In this document: one piece after another, positions 8,484 to 17,710 of the stretch
How the letters are laid out: every line of letters begins with the position of its first letter
How positions within the stretch are numbered: position 1 is the first letter of the stretch
Notes under the pieces: model-generated
Databases searched by the model: none
What the model saw: only the letters and a program-made list of their open reading frames with translations
What the model was told of the DNA's origin: nothing
Made by a program: the position numbers and the translations under genes
Source: Nocardia flavorosea NBRC 108225
GTDB taxonomy: Bacteria; Actinomycetota; Actinomycetes; Mycobacteriales; Mycobacteriaceae
NCBI RefSeq assembly: GCF_001613385.1
Contig: NZ_BDCG01000015.1
Coordinates: 310,001 to 374,000, forward strand
Direction: 5' to 3'
Length of the DNA: 64,000 bases

Positions 8484-10217
8484 ATGACCATTCAGCCGGG
8501 ATCACAGTTACTAGGACCGGACCAGCGGCGCACGGCCTGGGACCGGCTCGGCAAGGACCACTTCGATGTGATCGTGGTGGGCGGCGGGGTCGTCGGAGCC
8601 GGTATCGCGCTGGACGCGGCGACGCGCGGGCTGCGGGTGGCGCTGGTCGAAGCGCGGGATCTGGCGTCGGGTACCTCCAGCCGCTCCTCGAAAATGTTCC
8701 ACGGCGGCCTGCGGTATCTGGAACAGCTGGAATTCGGGCTGGTGCGGGAGGCGCTGAAAGAGCGCGAACTGTCCATGGCGCGGCTCGCACCGCATCTGGT
8801 GAAACCGCTGCGCTTCCTGTATCCGCTGACGCGCCGGGTCTGGGAACGTCCGTACGTGGCCGCGGGACTGTTTCTCTACGACACCATGGGGGGCGCGAAA
8901 TCGGTTCCCGGGCAGCGACATCTGTCCCGGCACGGTGCACTTCGGCTGGCACCGGGGCTGCGCCGTAATTCGCTGATCGGCGGGATCGGCTACTACGACA
9001 CCGTCGTCGACGATGCCCGGCACACCATGACGGTGGCCCGGACCGCGGCCCACTACGGGGCGGTGATCCGCACCTCGACCCAGGTCGTCGGGTTCCTGCG
9101 CGAGGCGGATCGGGTGGTCGGGGTCCGGGTACGCGACAGCGAGGACGGGCGCAGCGCCGAGGTCCGCGGCCATGTGGTGATCAATGCGGCCGGGGTGTGG
9201 ACCGATGAGGTGCAGGCGCTGTCGCAGCAACGCGGCCGGTTCCATGTCCGGGCATCGAAGGGCGTGCATATCGTGGTCCCGCGGGACCGGATCGTCAGCG
9301 ATGCCGCGATCATCCTGCGTACCGCGACCTCGGTACTGTTCGTCATCCCGTGGGGCGCGCACTGGATCGTCGGCACCACCGATACCGATTGGAATCTGGA
9401 TCTGGCCCATCCGGCCGCCACCAAGGCCGATATCGACTACCTGCTCGACCGGGTGAACCAGGTGCTGGTCACCCCGCTGGCCCACGACGATATCGACGGT
9501 GTGTATGCCGGTCTGCGACCGCTGCTGGCCGGTGAGAACGACGACACGTCGAAACTGTCGCGCGAGCATGCGGTCGCCCGGATCGCACCGGGACTGGTCG
9601 CGATTGCCGGCGGGAAATACACCACCTACCGGGTGATGGCCTACGACGCGGTGGACGAGGCCGCACAGGATATTCCCGCCCGGGTATCGCCCTCGATCAC
9701 CGAGAAAGTTCCGTTGCTCGGCGCCGACGGGTATTTCGCGCTGGTCAATCAGACGGTGCAACTGGCCGACGAGTACGGGCTGCATCCCTATCGGGTGAAA
9801 CATCTGCTGGACCGCTACGGCTCGCTGATCGACGAGGTCATGGCGCTCGCAGCGGACCGCCCGGAACTACGGCAGCCGATCACGGCCGCGCCGTCCTACC
9901 TGAAGGTGGAAGTCGTGTACGCGGCGGCCGCGGAGGGCGCTCTGCATCTCGACGATGTGCTCGCCCGCCGCACCCGCATCTCCATCGAGTACCCGCATCG
10001 CGGCGCCGACTGCGCCGAGGAAGTGGCGGAGCTGATGGCCGGGGTACTCGGCTGGGACGAGGCCGACACCGGCCGGGAGGTCCGGACCTACCTGGCTCGG
10101 GTGGACGCCGAGATCCGTTCGCAGACACAGCCCGACGATGCCTCCGCCGACGCGCTACGGATCGCCGCTCCCGAACCCCGGCCGGAGATCTTGGAACCGG
10201 TGCCGGTCGAACGCTGA
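8484..10217 (+). CDS. glpD: Glycerol-3-phosphate dehydrogenase, FAD-dependent (GlpD2 type)
   Basis: A 577-residue FAD enzyme that oxidises glycerol 3-phosphate to dihydroxyacetone phosphate and passes electrons to the quinone pool at the membrane. The ATG at 8484 has AGGAG ten bases upstream; an upstream in-frame ATG at 8370 lacks a site. The FAD motif VVGGGVVGAG (31-40) is followed by ASGTSSRSSKMFHGGLRYLE, a family signature, and a C-terminal cap domain (VEVVYAAAAEGALHLDDVLARRTRI). It resembles mycobacterial GlpD2. Paired divergently with glpK it completes glycerol entry into central metabolism. Confidence 0.95.
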   Translation: MTIQPGSQLLGPDQRRTAWDRLGKDHFDVIVVGGGVVGAGIALDAATRGLRVALVEARDLASGTSSRSSKMFHGGLRYLEQLEFGLVREALKERELSMARLAPHLVKPLRFLYPLTRRVWERPYVAAGLFLYDTMGGAKSVPGQRHLSRHGALRLAPGLRRNSLIGGIGYYDTVVDDARHTMTVARTAAHYGAVIRTSTQVVGFLREADRVVGVRVRDSEDGRSAEVRGHVVINAAGVWTDEVQALSQQRGRFHVRASKGVHIVVPRDRIVSDAAIILRTATSVLFVIPWGAHWIVGTTDTDWNLDLAHPAATKADIDYLLDRVNQVLVTPLAHDDIDGVYAGLRPLLAGENDDTSKLSREHAVARIAPGLVAIAGGKYTTYRVMAYDAVDEAAQDIPARVSPSITEKVPLLGADGYFALVNQTVQLADEYGLHPYRVKHLLDRYGSLIDEVMALAADRPELRQPITAAPSYLKVEVVYAAAAEGALHLDDVLARRTRISIEYPHRGADCAEEVAELMAGVLGWDEADTGREVRTYLARVDAEIRSQTQPDDASADALRIAAPEPRPEILEPVPVER

Positions 10218-10695
10218 CGCGGATCGTGCCCCGCAAATCCACGGTGGCGCGCGACCTGTCAGTTCTACGTCTGCCGTTCTACGTCTGACACGGGGGAGAG
10301 ATCTCCGCTCAGTGCTGCCGGCCCGACACCAGGCGCCCGGCTTCACCGCGGTTGACCGCACGTGAATGTGGCCGGGTTACGGACCAGCGTGATACCCAGG
10401 CCGACCGCAGCAGGCGGTCGTGTTCCGCCGCCGCGGCACCATCTCCCGCGGCGGCGCCCCTCTGACAGTTGCCGCCCGGTTTCGATGGACCGCGTGGACC
10501 ACGGGCGGCAGCTACTGCGGATGGCGTGGGTGCAGGCGACTGCTCGCGGCAATACGAGGTCAGGTCCGCCCGCAGCCTGGGGAACGACCAGCGCCTGCTG
10601 TCCCGGAGATCTCACGTTTGCCGGGCTCTCTGCCACGCCGGCCCGTGCCTCGATCGGCCGCGGACAGACTGCCGACGGGGGCGCGTGGTGGTTGG
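10218..10695. other. Intergenic region without a supported gene
   Basis: The frames open here on both strands look like GC-driven shadows: no domain, hydrophobic segment or ribosome binding site supports them. A 12-bp direct repeat, GTTCTACGTCTG, occurs at 10262-10273 and 10276-10287. Confidence 0.4.
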
Positions 10696-10887
10696 TCAGT
10701 GGGCCACAGGGGGGCTGTCCGCAGGAGCTGTGGTGATGGCGGGGCCGAGTGGTGTGGGAGTGGTGCCCGAGGGGGCCGGGGCCGGGTGGAGCAGGAAATA
10801 GCAGAACACCGCGGTCGCCACGATAGCCAATATCGCCGACAACAATTTGCCGGCGAAGGCGGCCAGGTGGAGGGCTCGGGTGTACAT
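10696..10887 (-). CDS. Putative small single-pass membrane protein
   Basis: A 63-residue frame starting with ATG at 10887, preceded by GGAAGCAGG. Residues about 8-34 (LAAFAGKLLSAILAIVATAVFCYFLL) form one convincing membrane helix, followed by a Pro/Thr/Ala-rich tail (HPAPAPSGTTPTPLGP). The composition is what a small membrane peptide would have, and unlike the flanking shadow frames. There is no recognised family, and no operon partner is evident; nei ends 110 bp upstream of its start on the same strand side. A chance frame cannot be ruled out. Confidence 0.5.
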   Translation of the reverse strand: MYTRALHLAAFAGKLLSAILAIVATAVFCYFLLHPAPAPSGTTPTPLGPAITTAPADSPPVAH

Positions 10888-11000
10888 GGGACCTGCTTCC
10901 GGTGCGGTACCCGTGTGTCGTCGCGAAGATGCCGATCATTACCACGCCCATGGCGACCGTCACAGAAGTGGCAACGGCCGATATGCGACAGATTACGTGC

Positions 11001-11780
11001 TCATTCCGGTATGACCTGGCATTTCGGACAGTAGTAGATTCCGCGTTCCCGGCGGCTCACCTGATCACCGCGTGGCGCCGACTCCCCGAGCAGATCGACC
11101 CGGATAGCGGTACCGCACCGCTGACAAGGGCGGCGTGCCCGCCCGTAGACCAGCGGCCGCCACGGCGGCTGATGGGCCGCCCGATACAGGACACGCTGCG
11201 CTTCGTTGACGAGGGCGAGTAGATCGCCGACCTCGGCCACCGGCCGGGCCGGATGCACCTTGCGCAGGTAACAGACCTCGCTGCGGTATATGTTGCCGAT
11301 TCCGGCGAGGTTGCGCTGATCCAGTAGCGCCAGTCCGATCGGTAGGTCCGGCTGCCGGGCCAGCCTGTCGACGGCCACGGCCGGATCCCAGCCGGGGCCC
11401 AGCAGGTCGGGTCCGAGATGATCGATCGCGGTGTGCTCGTCGGCACGCCGCAGCACCTCCACCAGCCCCAGATCGAACCCCACCGCCTCCACCTCTTCGG
11501 TGCCGAGCACGAGCCGGGCGGTGACCCGGGGCTTGGTCCAGCGCTGGCCGCAGTGGAACACCCGCCAGCTGCCCTCCATTTTCAGGTGGGTGTGGATGCT
11601 GACCGTCTCGGTCCGGACGAACAGGTGTTTCCCGTAACTGGCCACGCTGTCCACGACCTGTCCGCGCAGATCGACGGTGGCGTATCGCGGGACCCGGAAA
11701 TCGCTACGGGTGAGCGTTTCGCCCGCCAATGCCGCCCGCAGCCGACCGGCGGCCAGGAACACCACATCACCTTCCGGCAT
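11001..11780 (-). CDS. nei: Fpg/Nei-family DNA glycosylase (endonuclease VIII type)
   Basis: A 259-residue bifunctional DNA glycosylase/AP lyase for oxidised bases. The start is fixed by the catalytic N-terminus MPEGD (P2 is the Schiff-base nucleophile, E3 the acid) and GAGGAGG just upstream. K51 in SYGKHLF is the conserved beta-hairpin lysine; LLDQRNLAGIGNIYRSEVCY is the helix-two-turn-helix; a zinc finger follows with CQRC near 221-224 and CPKC near 252-255. A longer frame upstream has no family support. It lies downstream of lhr on the same strand, matching the lhr-nei neighbourhood in M. tuberculosis (Rv3296-Rv3297), though with a 324-bp gap. Confidence 0.93.
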   Translation of the reverse strand: MPEGDVVFLAAGRLRAALAGETLTRSDFRVPRYATVDLRGQVVDSVASYGKHLFVRTETVSIHTHLKMEGSWRVFHCGQRWTKPRVTARLVLGTEEVEAVGFDLGLVEVLRRADEHTAIDHLGPDLLGPGWDPAVAVDRLARQPDLPIGLALLDQRNLAGIGNIYRSEVCYLRKVHPARPVAEVGDLLALVNEAQRVLYRAAHQPPWRPLVYGRARRPCQRCGTAIRVDLLGESAPRGDQVSRRERGIYYCPKCQVIPE

Positions 11781-12104
11781 AGTCCTCCTCCACGTCGCGG
11801 ACGGTTCCAGCGGCCGCGGCTCGAGCGAAATACCACGTCCTGTGGGAACGGACCACCGGCACCGGCCGGTGTTCCCGGGCGTCGGCGGGGGGAGCACGCA
11901 ACACTCGGGCACCGTGCGAACGGTTGTCCGGTACCGGCCGGCGTGCGCCCGCAGCAACGGGAGGCGGCCGGACCACCGTGTCCTCACCGGGTGAGGTCAT
12001 CGGGTACTCGTTCCGGCAGGATGTCGTGCGGCGCGCCACATCACCTTCTGCCCGGGCCCGTACCGGCGCGTGCCCGGAGGCAGGGGCCGGACGCCCCGAG
12101 CCGG
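11781..12104. other. Spacer between lhr and nei, nothing recognised
   Basis: The 324 bp carry GC-rich sequence with short CCGGCCGG-type palindromes but no supported gene. Apart from the nei ribosome binding site GAGGAGG (about 11784-11790), no signal was identified. Confidence 0.4.
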
Positions 12105-15100
12105 TCACCGTCGTCCGCGCAGGCGCAGGCCGCGCGGGGTATCGCTGAAACCGGCTTCGGTGAGGAAGCCGGCAAAGGTGTTGCCGTGCACCGATTCGCC
12201 GTCGACCCGGTCGATGACCAGGGAATCCACCTGCCCCGAACGCACCAGCTCGGCCAGCGCGGTGGCGGCGGCATGCCGTGCGGCCGGGTCCTCGGTGCAG
12301 GTGAGCAGGGTCCGGCCACCGCGCTCCAGATACAACACGAGTTCGCCGTCGACCAGTACGACCAGTGCACCTGCCTTGCGGCCCGGGCGGTGGCCGGCCC
12401 CGCCGGCGGTCTTCGGCCAGGCGAGGGCGGCACCGTACGGGTTGGCCGGATCGCAGGCCGCGAGTACCAGTGCCGGGGCGGCCGAGCGCCGGTCGCCCTC
12501 GAAGGAGCGCAATCGGTCCACCACATCGGTGGTGGAGAACTGGGCGCCACCGAGAGAGTCCACGAAGTAGCCGCGCCGACAGCGGCCGCGGTCCTCGAAT
12601 TCGCTGAGTACGCGGTAGGCGAGCGCGAACCCGCCGGGCATTCCTTCGTTCTGCACCGCGCCCTTGGTCACCACGCCGTAGCGTTCCAGCAGCAAATCTG
12701 CGGTGGCGTGCGCGCGGACCGTATTGTCGAGGGCACGTTCGGGCAGGAGCGACCACCGACCGGCCACGGTGGGTGGGCCCGACCGGGTCGGCATGGCCGG
12801 CCTCGGCAGATAGGCGCGCCCCCGTGGCGCGCGCCGGGGAGTGCGGTGCGCGGCGGGTGTCCGGGTCGCCCCGGACAGGCGGGCACGCACGGGGGCGAAG
12901 GTATCACCGGAGATCAACCCCGCCCACACCAGGTCCCACAGTGCCGCCGCGACCCGGGTGTCGTCGAGAACACCGGTCGCATCGGCGAGTTGACGGAAGA
13001 AGTAAGCACCGCCACCACCGCGCAGAGCCACGAGGGGTGCACTCCGGCCCGGTTCGATCCGGCCACCGGCTGTACCCCGTTCCGCGGTAGATCCCGCAGT
13101 CGGCGAGGCCGGTTCGATCCGGCCACCGGCGGGAGCGCGTCCCGGGGAATACCCCGAGGCCGGGTCGGCCTGTCCGTCGGCCGGAGCGCGACCTGTAGCA
13201 GATCCGGTGGTCGATGAGGTCGGCCGGGCCTGTCCGCCGGCCGGAGTGTGTCCCGCGGTAGAACCCGCCGCGGGTAACCACGGCTCGAGCCCCCCGCCCG
13301 CAGTATCGCGTCTTGTGGCCGAATCCGCCGAGGACCGCTGTTCGCGCTCGCCCTTCCTATCGCGGCCCGCGGCCGAACCGCCGGGCGACGCCGTCCAGGC
13401 GGTGGGCTCTGCGCCCAGCACGGTGAGCAGGGTGAGGTGGAGATCGTCGAGTTCGAGTTCGTCCGGGGGCGCCAGGGTCAGCGGAGCCCGGTCGGCCGGG
13501 TGCAGGGCGATCCAGCCGTCTTTGGCGTTGATCACTCCGTGCCCGGACCACCGGACCTCACCGGTGGCCATGAGTTCGTCGAGCATCCCGGCCGTGTAGT
13601 CGCGGACGCGCGCGGGCAGTACCAGCGACTCCCACGCCGAAGCCGGTACCGGAACCCCGGTGAGCTGGTCGACCACCGCGGCGACTCCGTCGATACCGCG
13701 CAGTTCCCCGCTGCCGATGTGCTGCCAATCGGGCAGGAAACGTGCCAGGGCGGCGGTGGAGACCGGTTCGATCTCGTGCCGGGCGGCAGCCAGGCTACGG
13801 CGGCGTAGCCTGCGCAGGACCTGGGAATCACACCATTCCGACCCCGCCGTCTCGGGCGTGAACTCGCCTTCCACCACCCGTTTCTCGGCGACCAGTTGAT
13901 GCAGTACCGAGGTGACCACCGCTGTCCCCAGTCCGAATCTCCGCGCGACTGCTTCCGTTCCGAAGGGGCCGTGGGTGCGGGCGAAGCGGGCGACCAGATC
14001 GCCCAGGGGATCGGGTACCGGTTCGATGAAGGCCGCGGGGGTGCCGATCGGCAGCGGAACACCCAGTGCGTCGCGGAGCCGGGCGGCGTCCTCGATCGCG
14101 GTCCACCAGGTCCGGCCCGCATAACTCACCTCCAGTGCACGGCGGGCACCGGAGAGTTCGGCGAACCAGCCCGCCGGGTCTTCCCGGCAGCGCTGCCGGG
14201 CCTCGTCCGCCGTGAGCGGCCCGAGCAGGCGTAGCAGGTCCGCGAGACCCTCCGCATCGCGTGCCTTGCGTTCCGGGGTCAGCCGCTGCAGTTCCTGCTC
14301 GGTCTGCGCGATGATCTCGCTGTCGAGCAGTTCGCGCAGTTCGACCCGGCCCAGTAGTTCGGCCAGCAGGCCCGAATCCAGGGACAGTGCGGCCGCGCGG
14401 CGTTCGGCGAGCGGGCTGTCGCCGTCGTACATGAACTGGCCGATGTAGTCGAAGAGCAGTGCGTTGGCGAACGGCGACGGTGTGGCGGTTTCGACTTCGA
14501 CCAGCCGGATCTGCCGCCGCGCCACCCGGCCCAGCAGATCCCGTAGCGCGGGCAGATCGTAGACATCGCGCAGGCATTCCCGCACTGTCTCGAGCAGGAT
14601 CGGGAAATCCGGGAATTTGCGTGCGACATCGAGTAATTGGGCCGACCGCTGCCGCTGCTGCCACAGTGGCGCCCGCTTACCGGGATCCCGGCGGGGCAGT
14701 AGCAGTGCGCGAGCGGAACATTCACGGAACCGGGAGGCGAACAGGGCCGAACCGCCCACCTGCTCGGTCACGATTTCGTCGATCTCGTCCGGTTCGAAGA
14801 CGAACAGCTCCGCGCCCGGGGGTTCGTCGGTGGTATCGGGCAGCCGCACGACGATACCGTCGTCGGAGGCATTGGGCGATGCGTCCACCCCGAACCGTTC
14901 GCGCAGCCGGGCACCGACCGCCAGCGCCCACGCCGCGTGCACCGGCATACCGTAGGGGGAGTGCAGGATCAGCCGCCAGTCGCCGAGTTCGTCGCGGAAT
15001 CGTTCCACCACCAGGGTGCGATCGGTGGGGAGCCGGCCGGTGGCGGTGCGCTGATCGTCCAGTAGTGCACGCAGATTACCGACGGCGTTGTCGTCGAGCC

Positions 15101-16970
15101 CGGCGGCGGCCGTTCGCGCGGCGAAATCCCCGGACGCGGTATCCGAACCGGCCTTGCGGACGAATTCGCCCAGCGCGGCGCCGAGTTCGGCCGGGCGCCC
15201 CAGCGAATCACCGTGCCAGAACGGTAACCGGCCGGGATGACCGAAGGCCGGGGTGACCAGGACGCGGTCGTAGGTGATGTCCTCGATCCGCCAGCTGGTG
15301 GCGCCGAGCGCGAACACATCGCCGACGCGTGATTCGTAGACCATCTCCTCGTCGAGTTCGCCCACCCGGGAGGCTTTCTCACCCACCATGTAGACCGCGA
15401 ACATACCGCGGTCGGGGATGGCGCCGCCGGAGGTCACCGCCAGCCGCTGGGCGCCGGGGCGTCCGGTGAGGGTGCCGGCGTCGCGATCCCAGACCAGCCG
15501 CGGGCGCAACTCGGCGAACTCGTCGGAAGGGTAGCGCCCGGCCAGCAGGTCCAGCACGGCTTCGTAGGACGACCGCGGCAGTGCCGCATAGCTTCCGGTG
15601 CTGCGGACGGTATCGAACCAGGTGTCGACCTCCAGTGGTTCCAGGGCGCAGGCCGCCACTGTCTGCTGCGCGAGGATATCCAGCGGATGCGCGGGTATCT
15701 TCAGTTCCTCGATCTGCCCGGCCAGCATCCGCTGGGCCGCCACCGCGCAGTGCATCACATCGGTGCGGTGTTTCGGGAACAGCACCCCGCGCGAGATCTC
15801 GCCCACCTGATGCCCGGCGCGGCCGATCCGCTGTAACCCACTGGCCACCGAGAGGGGTGCCTCGACCTGCACCACCAGGTCCACCGCACCCATATCGATA
15901 CCGAGTTCGAGGCTGCTGGTGGCCACTACACAGCGCAGCCGGCCACTTTTCAGATCGTCCTCGATGAGGGCCCGTTGCTCCTTGCTCACCGACCCGTGAT
16001 GCGCGCGGGCGAGTAGCGGTTCGGCGCCGTGGGTGACCTCGGTGGAGGGACCGAGCTGAGCGGGCGGGGCATGGGCGGTTTCCGGACCCTCCCCGAGCTG
16101 CCCCGCATAGGTTTCGTTCAATCGGGCAGTGAGCCGTTCGGCCAGGCGACGGGAGTTCGCGAACACGATCGACGACCGATGGGCGAGAACGAGCTCGACG
16201 ATCGACTCGTCCACATGCGGCCACAGTGAACCGGGCTGCTCGGAATCGCCCGGTTCGGTCATATCCGCGACCGGCACCCGTACCGACAGATCGAAGGTCT
16301 TCGGCGCGGGCGGCGAAACGATGGTGATGGGCGCCGGCCCCACCAGGAATTTGCCCACTTCCGCCGGCGGGCGCACCGTCGCGGACAACCCGATCCGCTG
16401 GACGGGCCGTTCGGTGAGGGTATCCAGCCGGGCCAGCGAGAGCGCCAGATGCGAACCGCGTTTGGACCCGGCGATGGCGTGCACCTCGTCCACGATCACC
16501 GTCCGGACCCCGCGCAACGTTTCCCGAGCCGCCGAGGTGAGCATCAGGAACAGCGATTCCGGGGTGGTGATCAGGATGTTCGGGGGTGTGCGCTGCAATC
16601 GCCGCCGTTCCTGCGCCGGGGTGTCCCCGGAGCGGACGCCCACGCTGATCTCCGGCGCCGGCAGCCCGAGCCGGCGTGCTGTCTGGCGTACCCCCACCAG
16701 CGGCGCCCGCAGATTACGTTCCACATCCACCGCGAGGGCCTTCAACGGTGAGATGTAGAGCACGGACGTTCCGGCCACCGGCGGATCGGCCCGGGCGAGT
16801 TCGTCGATGGCCCACAGGAACGCCGAGAGGGTTTTACCGGAGCCGGTGGGCGCGATCACCAGGGTGTGCTCACCGGCCGCGATAGCCCGCCACGCACCCA
16901 GCTGTGCGTCCGTGGGCGCGGGGAACGCACCGTCGAACCACTGCTGGGTGGCGGCGGAGAACTCGGTCAT
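12105..16970 (-). CDS. lhr: Large ATP-dependent helicase Lhr
   Basis: A 1621-residue superfamily 2 helicase-related protein of the long Lhr class, a 3'-5' translocase implicated in mycobacterial DNA repair. Motifs in order: Q-motif region FPAPTDAQ, Walker A APTGSGKT (40-47), TTPESL, the DEVH box (VDEVHAI), SAT motif GLSATVRPP, then domain 2 with ATSSLELGIDMGAVDLV and QRIGRAGHQ, followed by the Lhr winged-helix core and the large C-terminal domain. The ATG at 16970 gives the usual N-terminus; the 39-codon extension to 17087 overlaps the antitoxin-like gene. Residues about 1194-1309 are an Ala/Gly/Pro/Thr-rich insertion with degenerate repeats such as RAPAGGRIEPAS. Nei downstream supports a repair role. 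Confidence 0.95.
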   Translation of the reverse strand: MTEFSAATQQWFDGAFPAPTDAQLGAWRAIAAGEHTLVIAPTGSGKTLSAFLWAIDELARADPPVAGTSVLYISPLKALAVDVERNLRAPLVGVRQTARRLGLPAPEISVGVRSGDTPAQERRRLQRTPPNILITTPESLFLMLTSAARETLRGVRTVIVDEVHAIAGSKRGSHLALSLARLDTLTERPVQRIGLSATVRPPAEVGKFLVGPAPITIVSPPAPKTFDLSVRVPVADMTEPGDSEQPGSLWPHVDESIVELVLAHRSSIVFANSRRLAERLTARLNETYAGQLGEGPETAHAPPAQLGPSTEVTHGAEPLLARAHHGSVSKEQRALIEDDLKSGRLRCVVATSSLELGIDMGAVDLVVQVEAPLSVASGLQRIGRAGHQVGEISRGVLFPKHRTDVMHCAVAAQRMLAGQIEELKIPAHPLDILAQQTVAACALEPLEVDTWFDTVRSTGSYAALPRSSYEAVLDLLAGRYPSDEFAELRPRLVWDRDAGTLTGRPGAQRLAVTSGGAIPDRGMFAVYMVGEKASRVGELDEEMVYESRVGDVFALGATSWRIEDITYDRVLVTPAFGHPGRLPFWHGDSLGRPAELGAALGEFVRKAGSDTASGDFAARTAAAGLDDNAVGNLRALLDDQRTATGRLPTDRTLVVERFRDELGDWRLILHSPYGMPVHAAWALAVGARLRERFGVDASPNASDDGIVVRLPDTTDEPPGAELFVFEPDEIDEIVTEQVGGSALFASRFRECSARALLLPRRDPGKRAPLWQQRQRSAQLLDVARKFPDFPILLETVRECLRDVYDLPALRDLLGRVARRQIRLVEVETATPSPFANALLFDYIGQFMYDGDSPLAERRAAALSLDSGLLAELLGRVELRELLDSEIIAQTEQELQRLTPERKARDAEGLADLLRLLGPLTADEARQRCREDPAGWFAELSGARRALEVSYAGRTWWTAIEDAARLRDALGVPLPIGTPAAFIEPVPDPLGDLVARFARTHGPFGTEAVARRFGLGTAVVTSVLHQLVAEKRVVEGEFTPETAGSEWCDSQVLRRLRRRSLAAARHEIEPVSTAALARFLPDWQHIGSGELRGIDGVAAVVDQLTGVPVPASAWESLVLPARVRDYTAGMLDELMATGEVRWSGHGVINAKDGWIALHPADRAPLTLAPPDELELDDLHLTLLTVLGAEPTAWTASPGGSAAGRDRKGEREQRSSADSATRRDTAGGGLEPWLPAAGSTAGHTPAGGQARPTSSTTGSATGRAPADGQADPASGYSPGRAPAGGRIEPASPTAGSTAERGTAGGRIEPGRSAPLVALRGGGGAYFFRQLADATGVLDDTRVAAALWDLVWAGLISGDTFAPVRARLSGATRTPAAHRTPRRAPRGRAYLPRPAMPTRSGPPTVAGRWSLLPERALDNTVRAHATADLLLERYGVVTKGAVQNEGMPGGFALAYRVLSEFEDRGRCRRGYFVDSLGGAQFSTTDVVDRLRSFEGDRRSAAPALVLAACDPANPYGAALAWPKTAGGAGHRPGRKAGALVVLVDGELVLYLERGGRTLLTCTEDPAARHAAATALAELVRSGQVDSLVIDRVDGESVHGNTFAGFLTEAGFSDTPRGLRLRGRR
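13045..13300 (-). repeat. Degenerate tandem repeats coding a low-complexity insertion in Lhr
   Basis: GGTTCGATCCGGCCACCGGC occurs at 13051-13070 and again exactly 60 bp later at 13111-13130, with two looser copies after it (GAGGCCGGGTCGG near 13155, GAGGTCGGCCGGG near 13216). They encode repeats such as GTAGGRIEPG and APAGGRIEP. The reading frame is kept, so unit number may vary between strains. Confidence 0.6.
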
Positions 16971-17022
16971 GGATTCCAGTCTGCACCCGGCCACCGACAG
17001 TTGCCGGTGGCCGCCACGGTCG

Positions 17023-17262
17023 TCAGGGCAGGCTGCCGTCGACCAGTTCGGGATCCTCGTCGGTGATATCGGGTGTGCCGAAATCACGGATCAGTTCGGC
17101 CAGGCGAACCAGGTCCGCGGTGCTCACCCCACCGACCGGCCGGAATTCCCGGTCGAGCCGGCGTCGGAGGAACGCCGTTCGGGATATCCCGAGCGCACGA
17201 GCCTGCCGGTCTATCTCGTCGACTATTGCGCCGGGCACGGCACGGATCAGAATATCTGTCAT
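17023..17262 (-). CDS. VapB-like ribbon-helix-helix antitoxin, apparently orphan
   Basis: A 79-residue protein beginning MTDILIRAVPGAIVDEIDRQA, the typical start of VapB-type ribbon-helix-helix antitoxins, followed by LGISRTAFLRRRLDREF, the helix-helix segment. The ATG at 17262 is preceded by AGGAGGTGATCGAGGA. Such antitoxins normally sit directly upstream of a PIN-domain toxin and repress the pair. Here the gene is followed after 52 bp by lhr, and no PIN domain was seen on either side. It is thus either a solitary antitoxin, perhaps neutralising a toxin elsewhere, or a stand-alone regulator. The family call is from motif resemblance only. Confidence 0.72.
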   Translation of the reverse strand: MTDILIRAVPGAIVDEIDRQARALGISRTAFLRRRLDREFRPVGGVSTADLVRLAELIRDFGTPDITDEDPELVDGSLP

Positions 17263-17369
17263 TCCTCGATCACCTCCTGCTCGCGGGGGCACGACGGGCC
17301 GGGAGCCGACGCCGGATCGGAGTCGGCGACCGGTGACAGTTCGGTGTTTCTGTGCTGCGACGGTGCCTG

Positions 17370-17637
17370 GTGTTCGCACACTCGAGTTGAGCTCCCACGA
17401 TGCCACCGCGGCGCGAAGACGGCGCATTCGCCGGCCGACGGACCGCTCACCCCGGCGGGACGGGCAGTACCGGCAGACCGGGCGGTCGAACCACCGGCGC
17501 GTGTACGGGTGCTGGTGGGCCCGGAGCGGCAAACCAGAGAGACTGCCCGACTGCTCGGCCTGGATGCCGCGCCGATGTCCAGATTACGCGATCTTGACGC
17601 CGACCCCCGACACCGCGACCGAATCGTTCTGGCGTAG
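17370..17637 (+). pseudogene. Frameshifted remnant of a histidine phosphatase-like gene
   Basis: Two frames in succession resemble the start of a short actinobacterial histidine phosphatase: LELSSHDATAARRRRI (about 17382-17428) and, after a one-base shift near 17428, HSPADGPLTPAGRA followed by VLVGPERQTRETARLLGLD and RLRDLDAD. In intact members the His-box, the PADEPLT-like segment, the VGPxRRTxETA box and the LRDLD box occur in this order and spacing. The frame stops at 17635-17637 before the rest of the domain. The family is inferred by pattern memory and the gene is probably dead. Confidence 0.45.
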
Positions 17638-17710
17638 CGATGTGGCACCGGCGGCACCCCCGCGGCCCGGACCTTACGGCTGCCGTAGTTTTCCCGGCCC
17701 CGCCGGGTTC

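Noticed and set aside
10343..10963. A 206-codon minus-strand frame
   Set aside because: No domain, ribosome binding site or hydrophobic segment; the better candidate in the region is the small membrane protein in another frame.
11767..12756. Minus-strand frame between nei and lhr
   Set aside because: It overlaps the lhr coding end in a different frame and shows no domain.
16971..17087. Longer N-terminus for Lhr
   Set aside because: It would overlap the antitoxin-like gene and does not look like helicase sequence; MTEFSAATQQWF at 16970 is the better start.
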